The notes below the pieces were generated by a model. The model was not told the DNA's origin. It did no database searches and worked only from the letters and a program-made list of their open reading frames with translations. DNA of 54,204 bases from contig NZ_CABFVH010000038.1 in NCBI RefSeq assembly GCF_902141855.1, forward strand, positions 1-54,204. The letters run 5' to 3'. Shown here piece after piece: positions 26,684 through 35,973 of this stretch (within the stretch, counting starts at the first letter, position 1; the number at the start of each line of letters is the position of its first letter). The translations under genes and the position numbers were made by a program. The DNA comes from Methylobacterium dankookense (GTDB taxonomy: Bacteria > Pseudomonadota > Alphaproteobacteria > Rhizobiales > Beijerinckiaceae).

Positions 26684-27162
26684 GGCGCTTCCTCCGTCGG
26701 TGTTGCGGTTGCGTGGCTCTCGCTCAACAGGCGCCCGGCACTGTCCGAGACGGTCACGGCGACCGGGATCCCGGCCTTCACGCTCTCCGAGACGGTGCAG
26801 AAGCGCTGGAACTGCTCGAGCGCCCGGTCGATCCGGTCGAGGCTCGCCGCCTCGGCACCGAGCGTGATCTCGACCGCGATTCCCGTCACCCGCAGGCGCC
26901 CTTCCGCGTTGCGCTCGACCTGGGCGCGGGCCTGCGCCTCGATGCCCTGTGCCCGCTGCCGATACTTCGCCAGGGCGAAGACGAGGCTGGCGCAGAGGCA
27001 GTTCGCGACCGAGGCCGTGAGGAGCTGCTCGGGGAAGGGGCCCTCTCCGGTGCCGATCGGCTCGGCTTCGTCCACGGAAAGGCGGGGGAGGAAATCGCCG
27101 AAATCCACCTCGAATCGGTAATCGGCGATGTGCCTGAGCGTGACGCTCGGTTCCTGGCTCAT
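26680..27162 (-). CDS. OsmC/Ohr-family protein
   Basis: 160 residues. The two peroxidatic-type cysteines lie in VANCLCASL and FQRFCTVSES, the OsmC/Ohr arrangement, although the first motif has an extra cysteine two residues on. Family members reduce organic hydroperoxides through lipoylated or thiol donors; the more divergent ones, like this, have unknown substrates. I start at 27162 (MSQEPSV); the frame continues upstream with Arg/Pro-rich sequence. It is first in a probable osmC-SnoaL operon. Confidence 0.8.
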   Translation of the reverse strand: MSQEPSVTLRHIADYRFEVDFGDFLPRLSVDEAEPIGTGEGPFPEQLLTASVANCLCASLVFALAKYRQRAQGIEAQARAQVERNAEGRLRVTGIAVEITLGAEAASLDRIDRALEQFQRFCTVSESVKAGIPVAVTVSDSAGRLLSESHATATPTEEAP

Positions 27163-27368
27163 GCTCGTCGCGACTCCATCCGGCCCGGTTCGATGGCCGA
27201 CCCCTGCCGGACCGGATCGGTCCGGCAGGGGCCGTCGACAGACAAGTCCGCAGGGCGCGATCCGATCCGGCGACCGGTCCCCGCGTGGCCGTTCCGGGGC
27301 CCGAGTCAATCAGACGGCGTGATCTGTAACTCGGCTCCGGGCTCGGGACTTGACCTATCTACCGCATT

Positions 27369-27385
27369 TGGCATACCACATACCA
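27369..27385. promoter_or_regulatory. Candidate GntR operator 2 (osmC / PAS-frc divergence)
   Basis: TGGCATACCACATACCA has TGGCAT and ATACCA arms with the same 5-bp spacing as operator 1. It lies 207 bp before osmC on one side and 240 bp before the PAS gene, with frc beyond, on the other. Confidence 0.55.
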
Positions 27386-27625
27386 TTATGAAAGGTCAGG
27401 CGATTCCGCCGCGGACCTTCAGAAGGACCGGTTTCGCACCGGTCGCGCGAGGGGAGGCGTCGCATGCCGTGACGGGTGCCGTTCCCAAGGCCGGGCGAGA
27501 CCGCCCGCGCTGACAACGCGACGAAGACGATCCGGAGGGCCCGCGGGCGCTCCGAGGACGGCGGCGAGGAGGCCGGCCTTGAGCCCGCCGAGCAGCCGCC
27601 AGTGTCGAGTGGAGGAGCGACCGCC

Positions 27626-28078
27626 ATGGGTGTGGACGCGATGAGCCGGAACACCGATTTCGCCGCGATCGTCGCCGCCTCGGGCGATGCCGTGGTGGTT
27701 TCCGATCCGGACGGCGCGATCACGGTCTGGAGCCCGGCCGCGGAGCGCATCTTCGGCTTCTCCGAGGCCGAGGCGCTTGGCCAGACCCTCGACCTGATCA
27801 CGCCGGAGCGTCACCGCCGCCGGCACTGGCAGGGCTATGCCGAGACCATGCGCACGGGCGTCACCCGCTACGGCGCGGAGGTGCTGCGGGTGCCGGCTCT
27901 GCACAAGGAGGGGCGGCCCCTCTCCATCGCCTTCACGGTCGGCCTCGTCCGCGACGAGGCCGGCGCGATCAGCGGGATCGTGGCGGTGATCCGCGACGAC
28001 ACCGCCCGCTGGGAAGAGGATCGCCGGCTGCGCCGACGGCTGGCGGAACTCGAAGCCGAGATTACCGCGCCGGCCTGA
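27626..28078 (+). CDS. Stand-alone PAS-domain protein
   Basis: 150 residues. One PAS sensor domain spans about 10-125 (ASGDAVVVSDPDGAITVWSPAAERIFGFSEAEALGQ and onward, ending RDEAGAISGIVAVIRDDT). A short C-terminal helix (EEDRRLRRRLAELEAEI) is probably a coiled-coil dimerisation segment. No kinase, cyclase or DNA-binding output domain is fused, so it likely signals by protein contact. The start at 27626 has GGAGGAG 8 bp upstream; M6 at 27641 is an alternative. It precedes frc by 184 bp on the same strand. Confidence 0.85.
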   Translation: MGVDAMSRNTDFAAIVAASGDAVVVSDPDGAITVWSPAAERIFGFSEAEALGQTLDLITPERHRRRHWQGYAETMRTGVTRYGAEVLRVPALHKEGRPLSIAFTVGLVRDEAGAISGIVAVIRDDTARWEEDRRLRRRLAELEAEITAPA

Positions 28079-28262
28079 GCGCCGACGCGGCACACGAGAC
28101 GGATTCGCGAGAGCCGGGCAGCAACCGGACACCCGAGACGCGAAGACGCTGCGGACCCGGCCTCGGTCAGGCCCGCTCAACAGGCCGGTAAGGCCGGATC
28201 AGAAGACCCAAGCTCGACGACACATCAGTCGAACACGCTGCCGATTAGGGAGAACACGCAAG

Positions 28263-29513
28263 ATGAGCAAGCCGCTCGAGGGGATCAAGATCATCGACTT
28301 CACCCACGTCCAGGCGGGCCCCGCCTGCACGCAGCTGCTGGCCTGGTTCGGCGCCGACGTGATCAAGGTCGAGCGTCCCGGCGCCGGTGACGTCACCCGC
28401 ACCCAGCTCCGCCACGTGGACGATGCCGACGCGCTCTACTTCACGATGCTGAACTCCAACAAGCGCTCGCTCACGCTCGACACCAAGACGCCGGCCGGCA
28501 AGGAAGTCCTGGAGAAGCTGATCCGCGAATCCGACGTGATGGTCGAGAATTTCGGCCCCGGCGCGCTCGACCGCATGGGCTTCTCGTGGGCCCGCATCCA
28601 GGAGCTCAACTCCGGCATGATCCTCGCCTCGGTGAAGGGCTTCTCGGACGGCCACCACTACGAGGACCTGAAGGTCTACGAGAACGTCGCGCAGTGTGCC
28701 GGCGGCGCCGCCTCGACCACCGGCTTCTGGGACGGCCCGCCCACCGTGTCGGCCGCCGCGCTCGGCGATTCGAACACCGGCATGCACCTCGCCATCGGCA
28801 TCCTCACGGCGCTGCATCAGAAGTCCAAGACCGGCAAGGGCCAGAAGGTCGCCGTCTCGATGCAGGATTCGGTGATCAACCTCTGCCGCGTGAAGCTGCG
28901 CGACCAGCAGCGCCTGGACGCGCTGGGCTATCTCGAGGAGTACCCGCAGTACCCGCACGGGACCTTCTCGGACGTGGTGCCGCGTGGCGGCAACGCGGGC
29001 GGCGGCGGCCAGCCGGGCTGGGTGCTGAAGTGCAAGGGCTGGCAGTCGGACCCGAACGCCTACATCTACTTCACGATCCAGGGCCATGCCTGGGCCCCGA
29101 TCTGCAAGGCGCTCGGCAAGCCCGAGTGGATCGAGGACCCGGCCTACAACACCCCCCGCGCCCGCCAGGACAAGATCTTCGAGATCTTCGCCTTCATCGA
29201 GGATTGGCTGGCCGACAAGACCAAGATCGAGGCCGTCGACATCCTGCGCAAGTTCGACATCCCCTGCGCGCCGGTGCTGTCGATGAAGGAGATCGCCGCC
29301 GATCCGTCGCTGCGCGCCAGCGGCACGATCGTCGAGGTCCCCCACCCGAAGCTCGGCTCGTACCTGACGGTCGGCAGCCCGATCAAGTTCTCGGACATGG
29401 AGGTCGAGGTGAAGGCGTCGCCGCTGCTCGGCGAGCACACCGATCAGGTCCTGCAGGACCTCGGCTACACCGCCGAGCAGATCAAGGAGCTGCACGCGGC
29501 CCGCGCGGTCTGA
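28263..29513 (+). CDS. frc: Formyl-CoA:oxalate CoA-transferase
   Basis: 416 residues, class III CoA-transferase (CaiB/BaiF family). It moves CoA from formyl-CoA to oxalate, giving oxalyl-CoA for the decarboxylase Oxc encoded at 32357-34162. The catalytic aspartate falls at D169 in ALGDSNTG, the same number as in the Oxalobacter enzyme. The glycine-rich active-site loop is visible as GGNAGGGGQPG. In methylotrophs oxalate can serve as carbon or energy source, and CoA cycles between Frc and Oxc. A strong terminator hairpin follows. Confidence 0.96.
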   Translation: MSKPLEGIKIIDFTHVQAGPACTQLLAWFGADVIKVERPGAGDVTRTQLRHVDDADALYFTMLNSNKRSLTLDTKTPAGKEVLEKLIRESDVMVENFGPGALDRMGFSWARIQELNSGMILASVKGFSDGHHYEDLKVYENVAQCAGGAASTTGFWDGPPTVSAAALGDSNTGMHLAIGILTALHQKSKTGKGQKVAVSMQDSVINLCRVKLRDQQRLDALGYLEEYPQYPHGTFSDVVPRGGNAGGGGQPGWVLKCKGWQSDPNAYIYFTIQGHAWAPICKALGKPEWIEDPAYNTPRARQDKIFEIFAFIEDWLADKTKIEAVDILRKFDIPCAPVLSMKEIAADPSLRASGTIVEVPHPKLGSYLTVGSPIKFSDMEVEVKASPLLGEHTDQVLQDLGYTAEQIKELHAARAV

Positions 29514-29546
29514 TCCGCACCCGCTGAGCAGCCAGCGTCAAAACGA

Positions 29547-29582
29547 GAAGGCGGCGCGTCCCTCGCGGGGCGCGCCGCCTTC
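29547..29582 (+). terminator. Terminator hairpin after frc
   Basis: GAAGGCGGCGCG (29547-29558) pairs perfectly with CGCGCCGCCTTC (29571-29582). The intervening TCCC and GGGG can extend the stem inward. There is no long T-tract, but the 12-bp GC stem 34 bp after the stop is a likely terminator. Confidence 0.7.
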
Positions 29583-30280
29583 CGCTCAGCCGCGCCGTCC
29601 CGGCACCCGACCACGCGTTTGGCCGATACGACCCGGACGGCGCCGAGCCCGGTCCGATCGCTCAGAGTTGTATGACGGATCCTGATCGGTCGTTCCCACC
29701 CTCGACCTCATCCCGAGGTGCTGACGCTTTCGCCTCGCATCTCAGGGTCGAAACGCAAACAGCCTGACTGGACGAATAGCTCTAAGCTCTTGTTTCGACG
29801 CGCGCTCTTGCGCCGAACCGGTGTCCACTTCGGCGGAGAGCGCTCTAGGTTGGACTGCGGAAGTTGATGCGCCGCCCGCAAGCGGCCGCTCAGCAATGCA
29901 TCCATCTCGGCCGCTCGGCAGCGTCCGCCGGCATTTCCGCAGGGAATTGGCAAAGGCAGGGTCACAGATCCGATTTGCGCTAAGAGCTCGCATTGGGCTA
30001 CGGCGGTCAAAGCCGCCGCTTCCGTCTGATGTTCCGTCTGATGCTGTTCTCGGATGGGTCAACGGTCGGCAGCCCCGTCCCGGGCGTTCGATGCTTTGGG
30101 CGGGCGATGTGCTGTCTGGCGGTTGCGGCTCAGTTTGAGTAGGGCAGGCCAGGGCGGTGTGGGTCGATCGGGACTTGGCCGATCCCATTACGTGCATCTC
30201 GATGATCAGGAGAGCGAAGCTGAGGCCAGAGATGCGCGTCGCGCGACAGCCGCGCCAGGATACCGAGTCGGGTTCATCGC
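29583..30280. other. Long intergenic region holding repeat copy A and no clear gene
   Basis: About 700 bp. It holds a CCTCATCCCGAGG-type intergenic motif near 29708, the dispersed repeat copy A (29785-29849), and a 12-bp tandem duplication (TTCCGTCTGATG at 30020-30031 and 30032-30043). Codon usage in all frames is poor and I find no convincing gene, so this looks like a plastic, repeat-collecting segment. Confidence 0.6.
29785..29849 (+). repeat. Dispersed palindromic repeat, copy A (forward)
   Basis: The core GAACCGGTGTCCACTTCGGC, flanked by AGCTCTTGTTTCGACG on the left and GAGAGCGCTCTAGG on the right, recurs inverted at copy B and D and forward at copy C. Translated on the minus strand it gives SAEVDTGSAQERASKQEL, a peptide shared by the other copies. 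I recognise this type from intergenic regions of Bradyrhizobium and Methylobacterium. Confidence 0.8.
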
Positions 30281-31318
30281 GTGCGCCGTAACGAGCCCGA
30301 CGGGGTGAACGCCGCCGTCGCGCGCGACATGATCCGCCACTGTGCGGCCTATCGCGGGCCCATCCCGCGGCTCGCTTGCCGGCAATTGGCCAATACCGTG
30401 TTGCCCTACCTCGCCCTCTGCGCGCTCATGCTCTGGGTGGCCGCGCGTGGCTACGGGCCATTCGCGCTGGCGCTCGCCGTGCCGGCCGGGGGCCTCCTGG
30501 TCAGGCTCTTCATCCTCCAGCACGATTGCGGGCACGGCTCGTTTCTGTCCTCCCGCATCGGCAACGACTGGCTCGGACGCGTCCTGAGCCTCCTGACAAT
30601 CACGCCCTACGACAGCTGGAAACGAGCGCATGCCCTGCATCATGCGTCTACGGGCGATCTCAGTCGCCGGGGCACAGGCGACATCCTCACCCTGACCGTG
30701 CGCGAGTACCTCGATCGGTCGCGCTATGGCCGGCTGCGCTATCGTCTGTACCGCAACCCGCTCGTCCTGATCGTGCTGGGTTCGCCGCTCAACTTTCTCG
30801 TCCTCCAGCGGTTTCCTTCCGGGATGGGCCTGCCGTGGCGCACCGCGTGGCGGGACGTGCTGGCGCTCGATCTCGGCCTTGCCGCCCTCGTGGCGGGGTT
30901 GGCCGTCCTGGCCGGCGGGATCGGGCCGGTCCTCTGGGTGCTGCTGCCGGTCGTCTGCGTCGCCGCCTGGATTGGCGGCTGGCTGTTCTACGTCCAGCAC
31001 CAGTACGAGGAGACAGTCTGGGAGAGCGCGGAGACTTGGGACTTCCACCGCGCCGCGATCGGGAGCAGTTCCTATTACGTTCTGCCCCCGGTGCTGCAAT
31101 GGTTCACCGGCAATGTCGGCCTGCACCACGTCCATCACCTGAACAGCCGCATCCCGAACTACCGGCTGCAGGAGTGCCTGGACGCGCACGCAACGCTCGG
31201 GCAGGTGGGCCGCTTGACGCTGCGCGACAGCCTGGCTTGCCTTGGGCTGGCTTTGTGGGACGAGGAAACTCGCAAGCTGGTTGGGTTCTCGCACCTGCGG
31301 TCGCTCCGGCCAGCCTGA
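30281..31318 (+). CDS. Membrane fatty-acid desaturase
   Basis: 345 residues. Three histidine boxes bind the di-iron centre: HDCGH at 81-85, HALHH at 117-121 and HHVHH at 282-286. Four or more hydrophobic spans surround them. Fatty acyl desaturases insert a double bond into membrane-lipid acyl chains and need a ferredoxin or other electron donor; regioselectivity cannot be read from sequence. The GTG start at 30281 is uncertain, and ATG at 30329 is an alternative. The gene is bracketed by inverted copies A and B of the dispersed repeat, which hints at separate acquisition. Confidence 0.88.
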   Translation: MRRNEPDGVNAAVARDMIRHCAAYRGPIPRLACRQLANTVLPYLALCALMLWVAARGYGPFALALAVPAGGLLVRLFILQHDCGHGSFLSSRIGNDWLGRVLSLLTITPYDSWKRAHALHHASTGDLSRRGTGDILTLTVREYLDRSRYGRLRYRLYRNPLVLIVLGSPLNFLVLQRFPSGMGLPWRTAWRDVLALDLGLAALVAGLAVLAGGIGPVLWVLLPVVCVAAWIGGWLFYVQHQYEETVWESAETWDFHRAAIGSSSYYVLPPVLQWFTGNVGLHHVHHLNSRIPNYRLQECLDAHATLGQVGRLTLRDSLACLGLALWDEETRKLVGFSHLRSLRPA

Positions 31319-31441
31319 GGGCGGCCGGGGGGAAGCTTCCCGTCGCTCCGGCGGGACGCGCCGATTGCGGTGGTCACCGGCCTCGCTACGCCTTCGCGCA
31401 CCGCGTCGATCAGCCGGACGGCCAAGATTTCTGCCGACGAC

Positions 31442-31530
31442 TAGGGCGCTCTTAAGCCGAAGTGGACACCGGTTCGGCGCAAGAGAGCGCGTCAAAACAA
31501 GAGCTCAGGGCCAATCAGACTGCCCGTGAG
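31442..31530 (-). repeat. Dispersed palindromic repeat, copy B (inverted)
   Basis: On the minus strand this reads AGCTCTTGTTTTGACG, then TTGCGCCGAACCGGTGTCCA, matching copy A through the whole core. Similarity continues outward to a CAGTCTGATTGG-like stretch near 31512-31526 (CAGCCTGACTGG by copy A). Copies A and B are about 1.6 kb apart in opposite orientation. Confidence 0.8.
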
Positions 31531-31552
31531 CAGACCTTTCGGTCGAACAGGC

Positions 31553-32275
31553 TCACTCGGTCTCGACGGCGGCCGGGGCGGCCTCGTCCAGGAAGAAGTC
31601 GACGGCGCGGGCGACCACGTCCGGGTTCCAGGCATGGGGCCCGTCATACTCGACATAGGTGAGGTCGTAGCCCGCGTCCCGGAGCTTGCGCGCATGCACG
31701 CGGGCGCTGCGGTCGATGGGGATCTGCTCGTCGCGCGTCCCGTGGGACAGGAAGAGCCGCGGCGTGCCGGTCTGCATCTGCACCGTGAGGAAGCCCGCCG
31801 ACGAGATGACCACGTGGCTCGCGATGTCGCCGTTGGTCAGCCCCATCGACATCGCGTAGCTGCCGCCGTCCGAATGGCCCGCGAAGGCGAGCCGGCGCGG
31901 ATCGATCAGGAAGCGCGCCGACACGGCGGCGAGCGCCTGGTCGAGCCGCTCCCGGTCCGGGCCGTTGCCCGCGATCACGAGGTCCCAGGTCGGGAACAGG
32001 GATTGCGGCGCCAGCAGCAGGAAGCCGCGGGCCTGGGCGTGGCCCTCCAGCATCGGCAGGATGCGCTCGGCGCTGCCGCCGCCGCCGTGGAAGAGCACGA
32101 CGAGGGGCGTGGGCCGCTCCGCATCGATCCCCTCCGGCACCACGAGCACGGCGTCGCGCTCGGCGAAGAGGCCGAGGGGCTGCCGGCCGGGCGGCAGCGG
32201 CTCCCGGTCGGGCAGGCGGGGGCGGAAGCTCAGCCGGCCGGCGAGGGCGGGATCGAGCATGAGACCGTCGAGCAT
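31553..32275 (-). CDS. Alpha/beta hydrolase (phospholipase/carboxylesterase type)
   Basis: 240 residues. The nucleophile motif is GHSDGG, preceded by an oxyanion-hole segment VVLFHGGGGSAERI. A late aspartate (HGTRDEQIP) and the histidine in YDGPHAWNP complete the triad. It resembles small carboxylesterases and PHB-depolymerase-like esterases. No signal peptide is seen, so it acts in the cytosol on unknown esters. It lies downstream of oxc but behind a terminator hairpin. Confidence 0.85.
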   Translation of the reverse strand: MLDGLMLDPALAGRLSFRPRLPDREPLPPGRQPLGLFAERDAVLVVPEGIDAERPTPLVVLFHGGGGSAERILPMLEGHAQARGFLLLAPQSLFPTWDLVIAGNGPDRERLDQALAAVSARFLIDPRRLAFAGHSDGGSYAMSMGLTNGDIASHVVISSAGFLTVQMQTGTPRLFLSHGTRDEQIPIDRSARVHARKLRDAGYDLTYVEYDGPHAWNPDVVARAVDFFLDEAAPAAVETE

Positions 32276-32300
32276 CGAGAACTCCGAAGCCGAAACGAGA

Positions 32301-32330
32301 CGCGCCGCGGCCTGTGAGGGCCGCGGCGCG
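32301..32330 (-). terminator. Terminator hairpin after oxc
   Basis: CGCGCCGCGGCC (32301-32312) and GGCCGCGGCGCG (32319-32330) form a perfect 12-bp stem with a 6-nt loop. On the minus strand it is followed by a weak TCTCGTTTC tract. It separates oxc from the esterase gene. Confidence 0.75.
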
Positions 32331-32356
32331 CGATCACGTCAGGAGGTTAAGGCGCA

Positions 32357-34162
32357 TCAGGCCTTCTTCTTGAGGCCGCTCTGCGGGTTGAGGCTGCCGA
32401 TATTGCCGCTCTCGCTGCCGGCCTCGGGGTCGATCACCGCGTTGATCAGGGTGGGACGGCCCGAATCCATCGCCGCGTCGACGGCGCGCTTGAGCTCGTC
32501 CGGCGTGGTGGCGTTCACGCCGACGCCGCCGAAGGCCTCCATCATCCGGTCGTAGCGCGAGTCCTTCACGAAGACCGTGGTGCCGGGGTCGCGCCCGGTC
32601 GGGTCGGTGTCGGTGCCGCGGTAGATGCCGTTGTTGTTGAAGACCACGATGCAGACGGGCAGCTCGTACCGGCAGATCGTCTCGACCTCCATGCCCGAGA
32701 AGCCGAAGGCCGAGTCGCCCTCGACCGCGAGAACCGGCTTGCCGGTCTCGATGGCGGCGGCAATGGCGAAGCCCATGCCGATGCCCATCACGCCCCAGGT
32801 GCCGACGTCCAGGCGCTTGCGCGGCTGGTACATGTCGATGACGCCGCGGGCGAGATCGAGGGTGTTGGCGCCCTCGTTGACGAGGATGGCGTCGGGCCGC
32901 TCCTTGATGACCGTCTTCAGGGCGCCGAGCGCGCCGTGGAAGTCCATCGGCGACACGTTGCGGCGGAGCTTCTGCTCCATCTTGGCGACGTTGGCTTCCT
33001 TCTTGGACTTGAGCGTATCGAGCCAGGCGGCCGGCGTGGCCTGCCAATCCTTGCCCATGCCCTCGAGGAGCGCGCTCACGCAGGAGCCGATATCGCCGAC
33101 GACGGGGGCGACGATCTCGACGTTGGAGTCCATCTCCTTCGGCTCGATGTCGATCTGGATGAACTTCTTCGAGCCGGGCGCGCCCCAGGTCTTGCCCTTG
33201 CCGTGCGACAGGAGCCAGTTCAGCCGCGCGCCGACGAGCAGGACGACGTCCGAGTCCTTGAGCGCGGTGGAGCGCGCCGCGCCGGCCGAGAGCGGGTGGG
33301 TGTCGGGCAGGAGGCCCTTGGCCATGCTCATCGGCACGTAGGGGATGCCGCTATGCTCGACGAGGGCGCGCACCGCCTCGTCGGCCTGGGCGTAGGCGGC
33401 GCCCTTGCCGAGCACGATCAGCGGACGCTGGGCGCCCTTCAGCACGTCGAGGGCGCGCCGGATCGCGTCCTCGCCCGGGCGCTGGGCCGGGGCCGGATCG
33501 ATCACCTTCACGAGGGACTTCTGGCCGGCATCGGCCTCCATCACCTGCGCGAAGAGCTTGGCCGGCAGGTCGAGATAGACGCCGCCCGGACGGCCCGAGA
33601 CCGCCGCGCGGATGGCGCGGGCCACGCCGATGCCGATGTCGCAGGCGTGCAGGACGCGGAAGGCGGCCTTGCAGAGCGGCTTGGCGATGGCGAGCTGGTC
33701 CATCTCCTCGTAGTCGCCCTGCTGCAGGTCGACGATCTCGCGCTCGGAGGAGCCGGAGATCAGGATCATCGGGAAGCAGTTCGTCGTGGCGTTGGCGAGC
33801 GCGGTCAGGCCGTTGAGGAAGCCGGGGGCCGAGACCGTGAGGCAGACGCCGGGCTTCTTGGTGAGGAAGCCGGCGATCGCGGCGGCGTTGCCGGCGTTCT
33901 GCTCGTGGCGGAAGGACACGACGCGCATGCCGCGCGCCTGGGCGAGGCGGCCGAGATCGGTGATCGGGATGCCGGGCACGCCGTAGATCGTCTCGATGTC
34001 GTTGAGCTTCAGCGCGTCGATGACGAGGTTGAAGCCGTCGGTCAGCTCCGGCTCGGCCGCGACCGGCCCCTCGGCATTCGACTGGCGCAGCTCCTCCGTC
34101 ATCGTCTCGACGGTGCTCGCCGCGAGATCGGCGGTGGTGCGGTCGTTGGCGGTGCGGTCCAT
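32357..34162 (-). CDS. oxc: Oxalyl-CoA decarboxylase
   Basis: 601 residues, thiamine-diphosphate enzyme of the acetolactate synthase fold. It converts oxalyl-CoA to formyl-CoA and CO2. Seen are the cofactor-activating glutamate E87 in FRHEQNAG, the substrate-binding YGVPGIPITDLGR segment, and the ThDP motif GDSAFGFSG ... VVFNNNGIYRG. Compared with the 568-residue Oxalobacter enzyme it has about 30 extra N-terminal residues (Thr/Ala-rich, no targeting signal). It is separated from frc by 2.8 kb and faces the opposite way, each with its own terminator; a shared operator pattern may co-regulate them. Confidence 0.96.
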   Translation of the reverse strand: MDRTANDRTTADLAASTVETMTEELRQSNAEGPVAAEPELTDGFNLVIDALKLNDIETIYGVPGIPITDLGRLAQARGMRVVSFRHEQNAGNAAAIAGFLTKKPGVCLTVSAPGFLNGLTALANATTNCFPMILISGSSEREIVDLQQGDYEEMDQLAIAKPLCKAAFRVLHACDIGIGVARAIRAAVSGRPGGVYLDLPAKLFAQVMEADAGQKSLVKVIDPAPAQRPGEDAIRRALDVLKGAQRPLIVLGKGAAYAQADEAVRALVEHSGIPYVPMSMAKGLLPDTHPLSAGAARSTALKDSDVVLLVGARLNWLLSHGKGKTWGAPGSKKFIQIDIEPKEMDSNVEIVAPVVGDIGSCVSALLEGMGKDWQATPAAWLDTLKSKKEANVAKMEQKLRRNVSPMDFHGALGALKTVIKERPDAILVNEGANTLDLARGVIDMYQPRKRLDVGTWGVMGIGMGFAIAAAIETGKPVLAVEGDSAFGFSGMEVETICRYELPVCIVVFNNNGIYRGTDTDPTGRDPGTTVFVKDSRYDRMMEAFGGVGVNATTPDELKRAVDAAMDSGRPTLINAVIDPEAGSESGNIGSLNPQSGLKKKA

Positions 34163-34821
34163 GGCGCGTCCTTCCAGTCTTGTCTCTCGATCTTGTCGTT
34201 CGGCCGCCCGTACCGGGCGGTGTCTCGGGTCTCGGCGGTGCCGCGAGGGCTCCGCGAAAGCGTGGCGTCCGTCAGGCGGCGCGGGCGGACTCCATCCGCG
34301 CCCGGGCGGGCACGATGAAGGCCGGTGACGGCCCGAGGGCTGACATCGCCCGCCGAATGAAATGCTCGGCCGCAGTTGCGGGAAGGCGAGGTGCTGCAGA
34401 TCCGGGCTTTGGCGACCATCGGGCGCCTGTTGCTCGGCTGTAATCCAGCATCCCACTCCTCCCGGCGGGCGGATCCTCTCGGTCCGCACTGTCGAGCTTC
34501 GGCGGGAAACCAGCTTCGCCCGGCACTGGACTGCGCGCGGAACCGAAAGCTGCTATCCTGAGGCCTGCTCGACTTCTTGGTCGACGGTATACCAGATGCA
34601 ACCTTGCGCAGATTCGCCGGGGGGTGTCAATCAATCCGGCACGAAATTGCAGCCCGGTTGTCACTCGTTCCCAGGGTGCTCCTGGCTCAGGCATTTTGCT
34701 GCCGAGGACGGCAGGCGGCGCGCGGATCGGGCGCTGCGGGCGCCACCTTCGCGCCTGACGGGCGTTGAGGCACATGCCCGGCCGGGCGAGGCGCCCCGAC
34801 CCCACGAGCTGAGAGGCTGGC
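34163..34821. other. Long divergent upstream region of oxc
   Basis: About 660 bp between oxc and the small gene at 34822. It contains candidate GntR operator 3 (34585-34601). The rest shows no conserved-looking reading frame. A frame at 34376-34561 is too Arg/Ser-rich and lacks a ribosome site. It probably carries the oxc promoter with a long leader. Confidence 0.5.
34585..34601. promoter_or_regulatory. Candidate GntR operator 3 (before oxc)
   Basis: CGGTATACCAGATGCAA shares 14 of its central 16 bases with operator 4 (GGTATWCCAGATGCWA). It lies 423 bp before oxc. The right arm is weaker than in operators 1 and 2. Confidence 0.45.
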
Positions 34822-35049
34822 ATGGCGACGGATCGTGAGCGGACCCCGGCGGATGATGCCGACGAGACGCCGGCCGAGCGGCTGGAGAGCACCAATGCGC
34901 TGCTCGCCGCCTGGGCGGCCAGTTCCATCGAGGAGAGCGGTCCGCTGATCGAGCGGCTGGAGGCCCTCGGCTACGATCTGCGCGGCAAGTCGCGCGAGGA
35001 GATCGAGGCTGCGCTCAAGGCGCCACCGACGCGGCCGGCGCGCGGGTGA
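34822..35049 (+). CDS. Small acidic protein of unknown function
   Basis: 75 residues, very acidic N-terminus (MATDRERTPADDADETPAE) then a predicted helical pair (ESTNALLAAWAASSIEESGPL, EALGYDLRGKSREEIEAALK). No family is recognised. GTGA overlap with the next gene indicates coupling to the DNA glycosylase, so a role alongside base-excision repair is possible but unsupported by motif. Confidence 0.65.
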   Translation: MATDRERTPADDADETPAERLESTNALLAAWAASSIEESGPLIERLEALGYDLRGKSREEIEAALKAPPTRPARG

Positions 35050-35705
35050 GCCCGTGGCCCGCCGGCATGCGTCTCGATCCTGACGTCTACGAGAGCCTGT
35101 GCCGCATGGCGGCGTCGGTCTCCGTCCCTCTCCACGAGGTCTTCCAGCAGATCGGGCCGATCGCGGTGCCGCCGCCGAGCCATGCGAGCGTCGCCGACCG
35201 GCTGTTCGTGGAGGTGGTGAACCAGCAGCTCTCGACCCGCGCCGCCCTGGCGATCTGGGGGCGGATCGAGGCCGCGGCCGCGGCGCGAAGCGAGCCGGTC
35301 CGCGCCCTGTTCGCCGAGGATTCGACGGGTGAGGCCGCCACCTCGCTGCGCGCCTGCGGCGTCTCGGGCAACAAGGTCCGGGCGCTCCAGGCGATCCATG
35401 CCGCCGATGCGGCGGGGCTGCTCGGGCCGGAGCTCGCCATGCTGCCCCATCCCGAGCGCGCGCGCCATCTCTGCCGCATCCGCGGGGTCGGGCCGTGGAC
35501 CGCCGACATGATCGGCATCTTCCACTTCCTCGATCCCGACATCTGGCCCCTCGGCGACGTCGCCGCGGTGGGCACGCTGCGCCGTCTGGCCGGCTGCACG
35601 GATACCGTGCCGGTGGCGGCGTCCTTCGCTCCCTACCGCTCGCTGCTCGCCCGCTACCTGTGGCGCAGCCGCGACGCCGCGGCGCCCTCCGTCGCGGCCG
35701 CCTGA
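35046..35705 (+). CDS. DNA-3-methyladenine glycosylase (HhH-GPD superfamily, AlkA type)
   Basis: 219 residues. The helix-hairpin-helix is LCRIRGVGPWTADMIGI, and the catalytic aspartate follows in IWPLGDVAAVGTLRR, the HhH-GPD arrangement of AlkA/MagIII-type enzymes. It removes alkylated bases in base-excision repair. No iron-sulfur cluster cysteines are seen, unlike EndoIII/MutY. The GTG start overlaps the upstream stop (GTGA); the ATG at 35067 (MRLDPDV) is an alternative. No ada or alkB gene is nearby. Confidence 0.88.
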   Translation: MSPWPAGMRLDPDVYESLCRMAASVSVPLHEVFQQIGPIAVPPPSHASVADRLFVEVVNQQLSTRAALAIWGRIEAAAAARSEPVRALFAEDSTGEAATSLRACGVSGNKVRALQAIHAADAAGLLGPELAMLPHPERARHLCRIRGVGPWTADMIGIFHFLDPDIWPLGDVAAVGTLRRLAGCTDTVPVAASFAPYRSLLARYLWRSRDAAAPSVAAA

Positions 35706-35973
35706 GGGATCCGGAGGAAAATCCGGAAACCGGATCGCCCGCTGGGACATTAACACTTGACGAACGATGCATGTCGCATCATGCGCTAGTTGTCCGTCGG
35801 GGCGCCGCGTCCGCGCGCCGAGCCCTACGGTCTCACTGGAACCACGATCCCGATGCCCGACGACAGTAGTCGATCGACCATGCCGCCTATGGCCGCGCTA
35901 GCGGGCCGCGCCTGATCATCGGATCGGCTCGCCCGCGACCGGCCTCGGCGGCTGGTCGCAAACGAGGTGAGCC

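Noticed and set aside
29850..30280. Possible small genes between repeat copy A and the desaturase
   Set aside because: The frames are short, lack ribosome sites and have non-coding composition; some run through the repeat itself.
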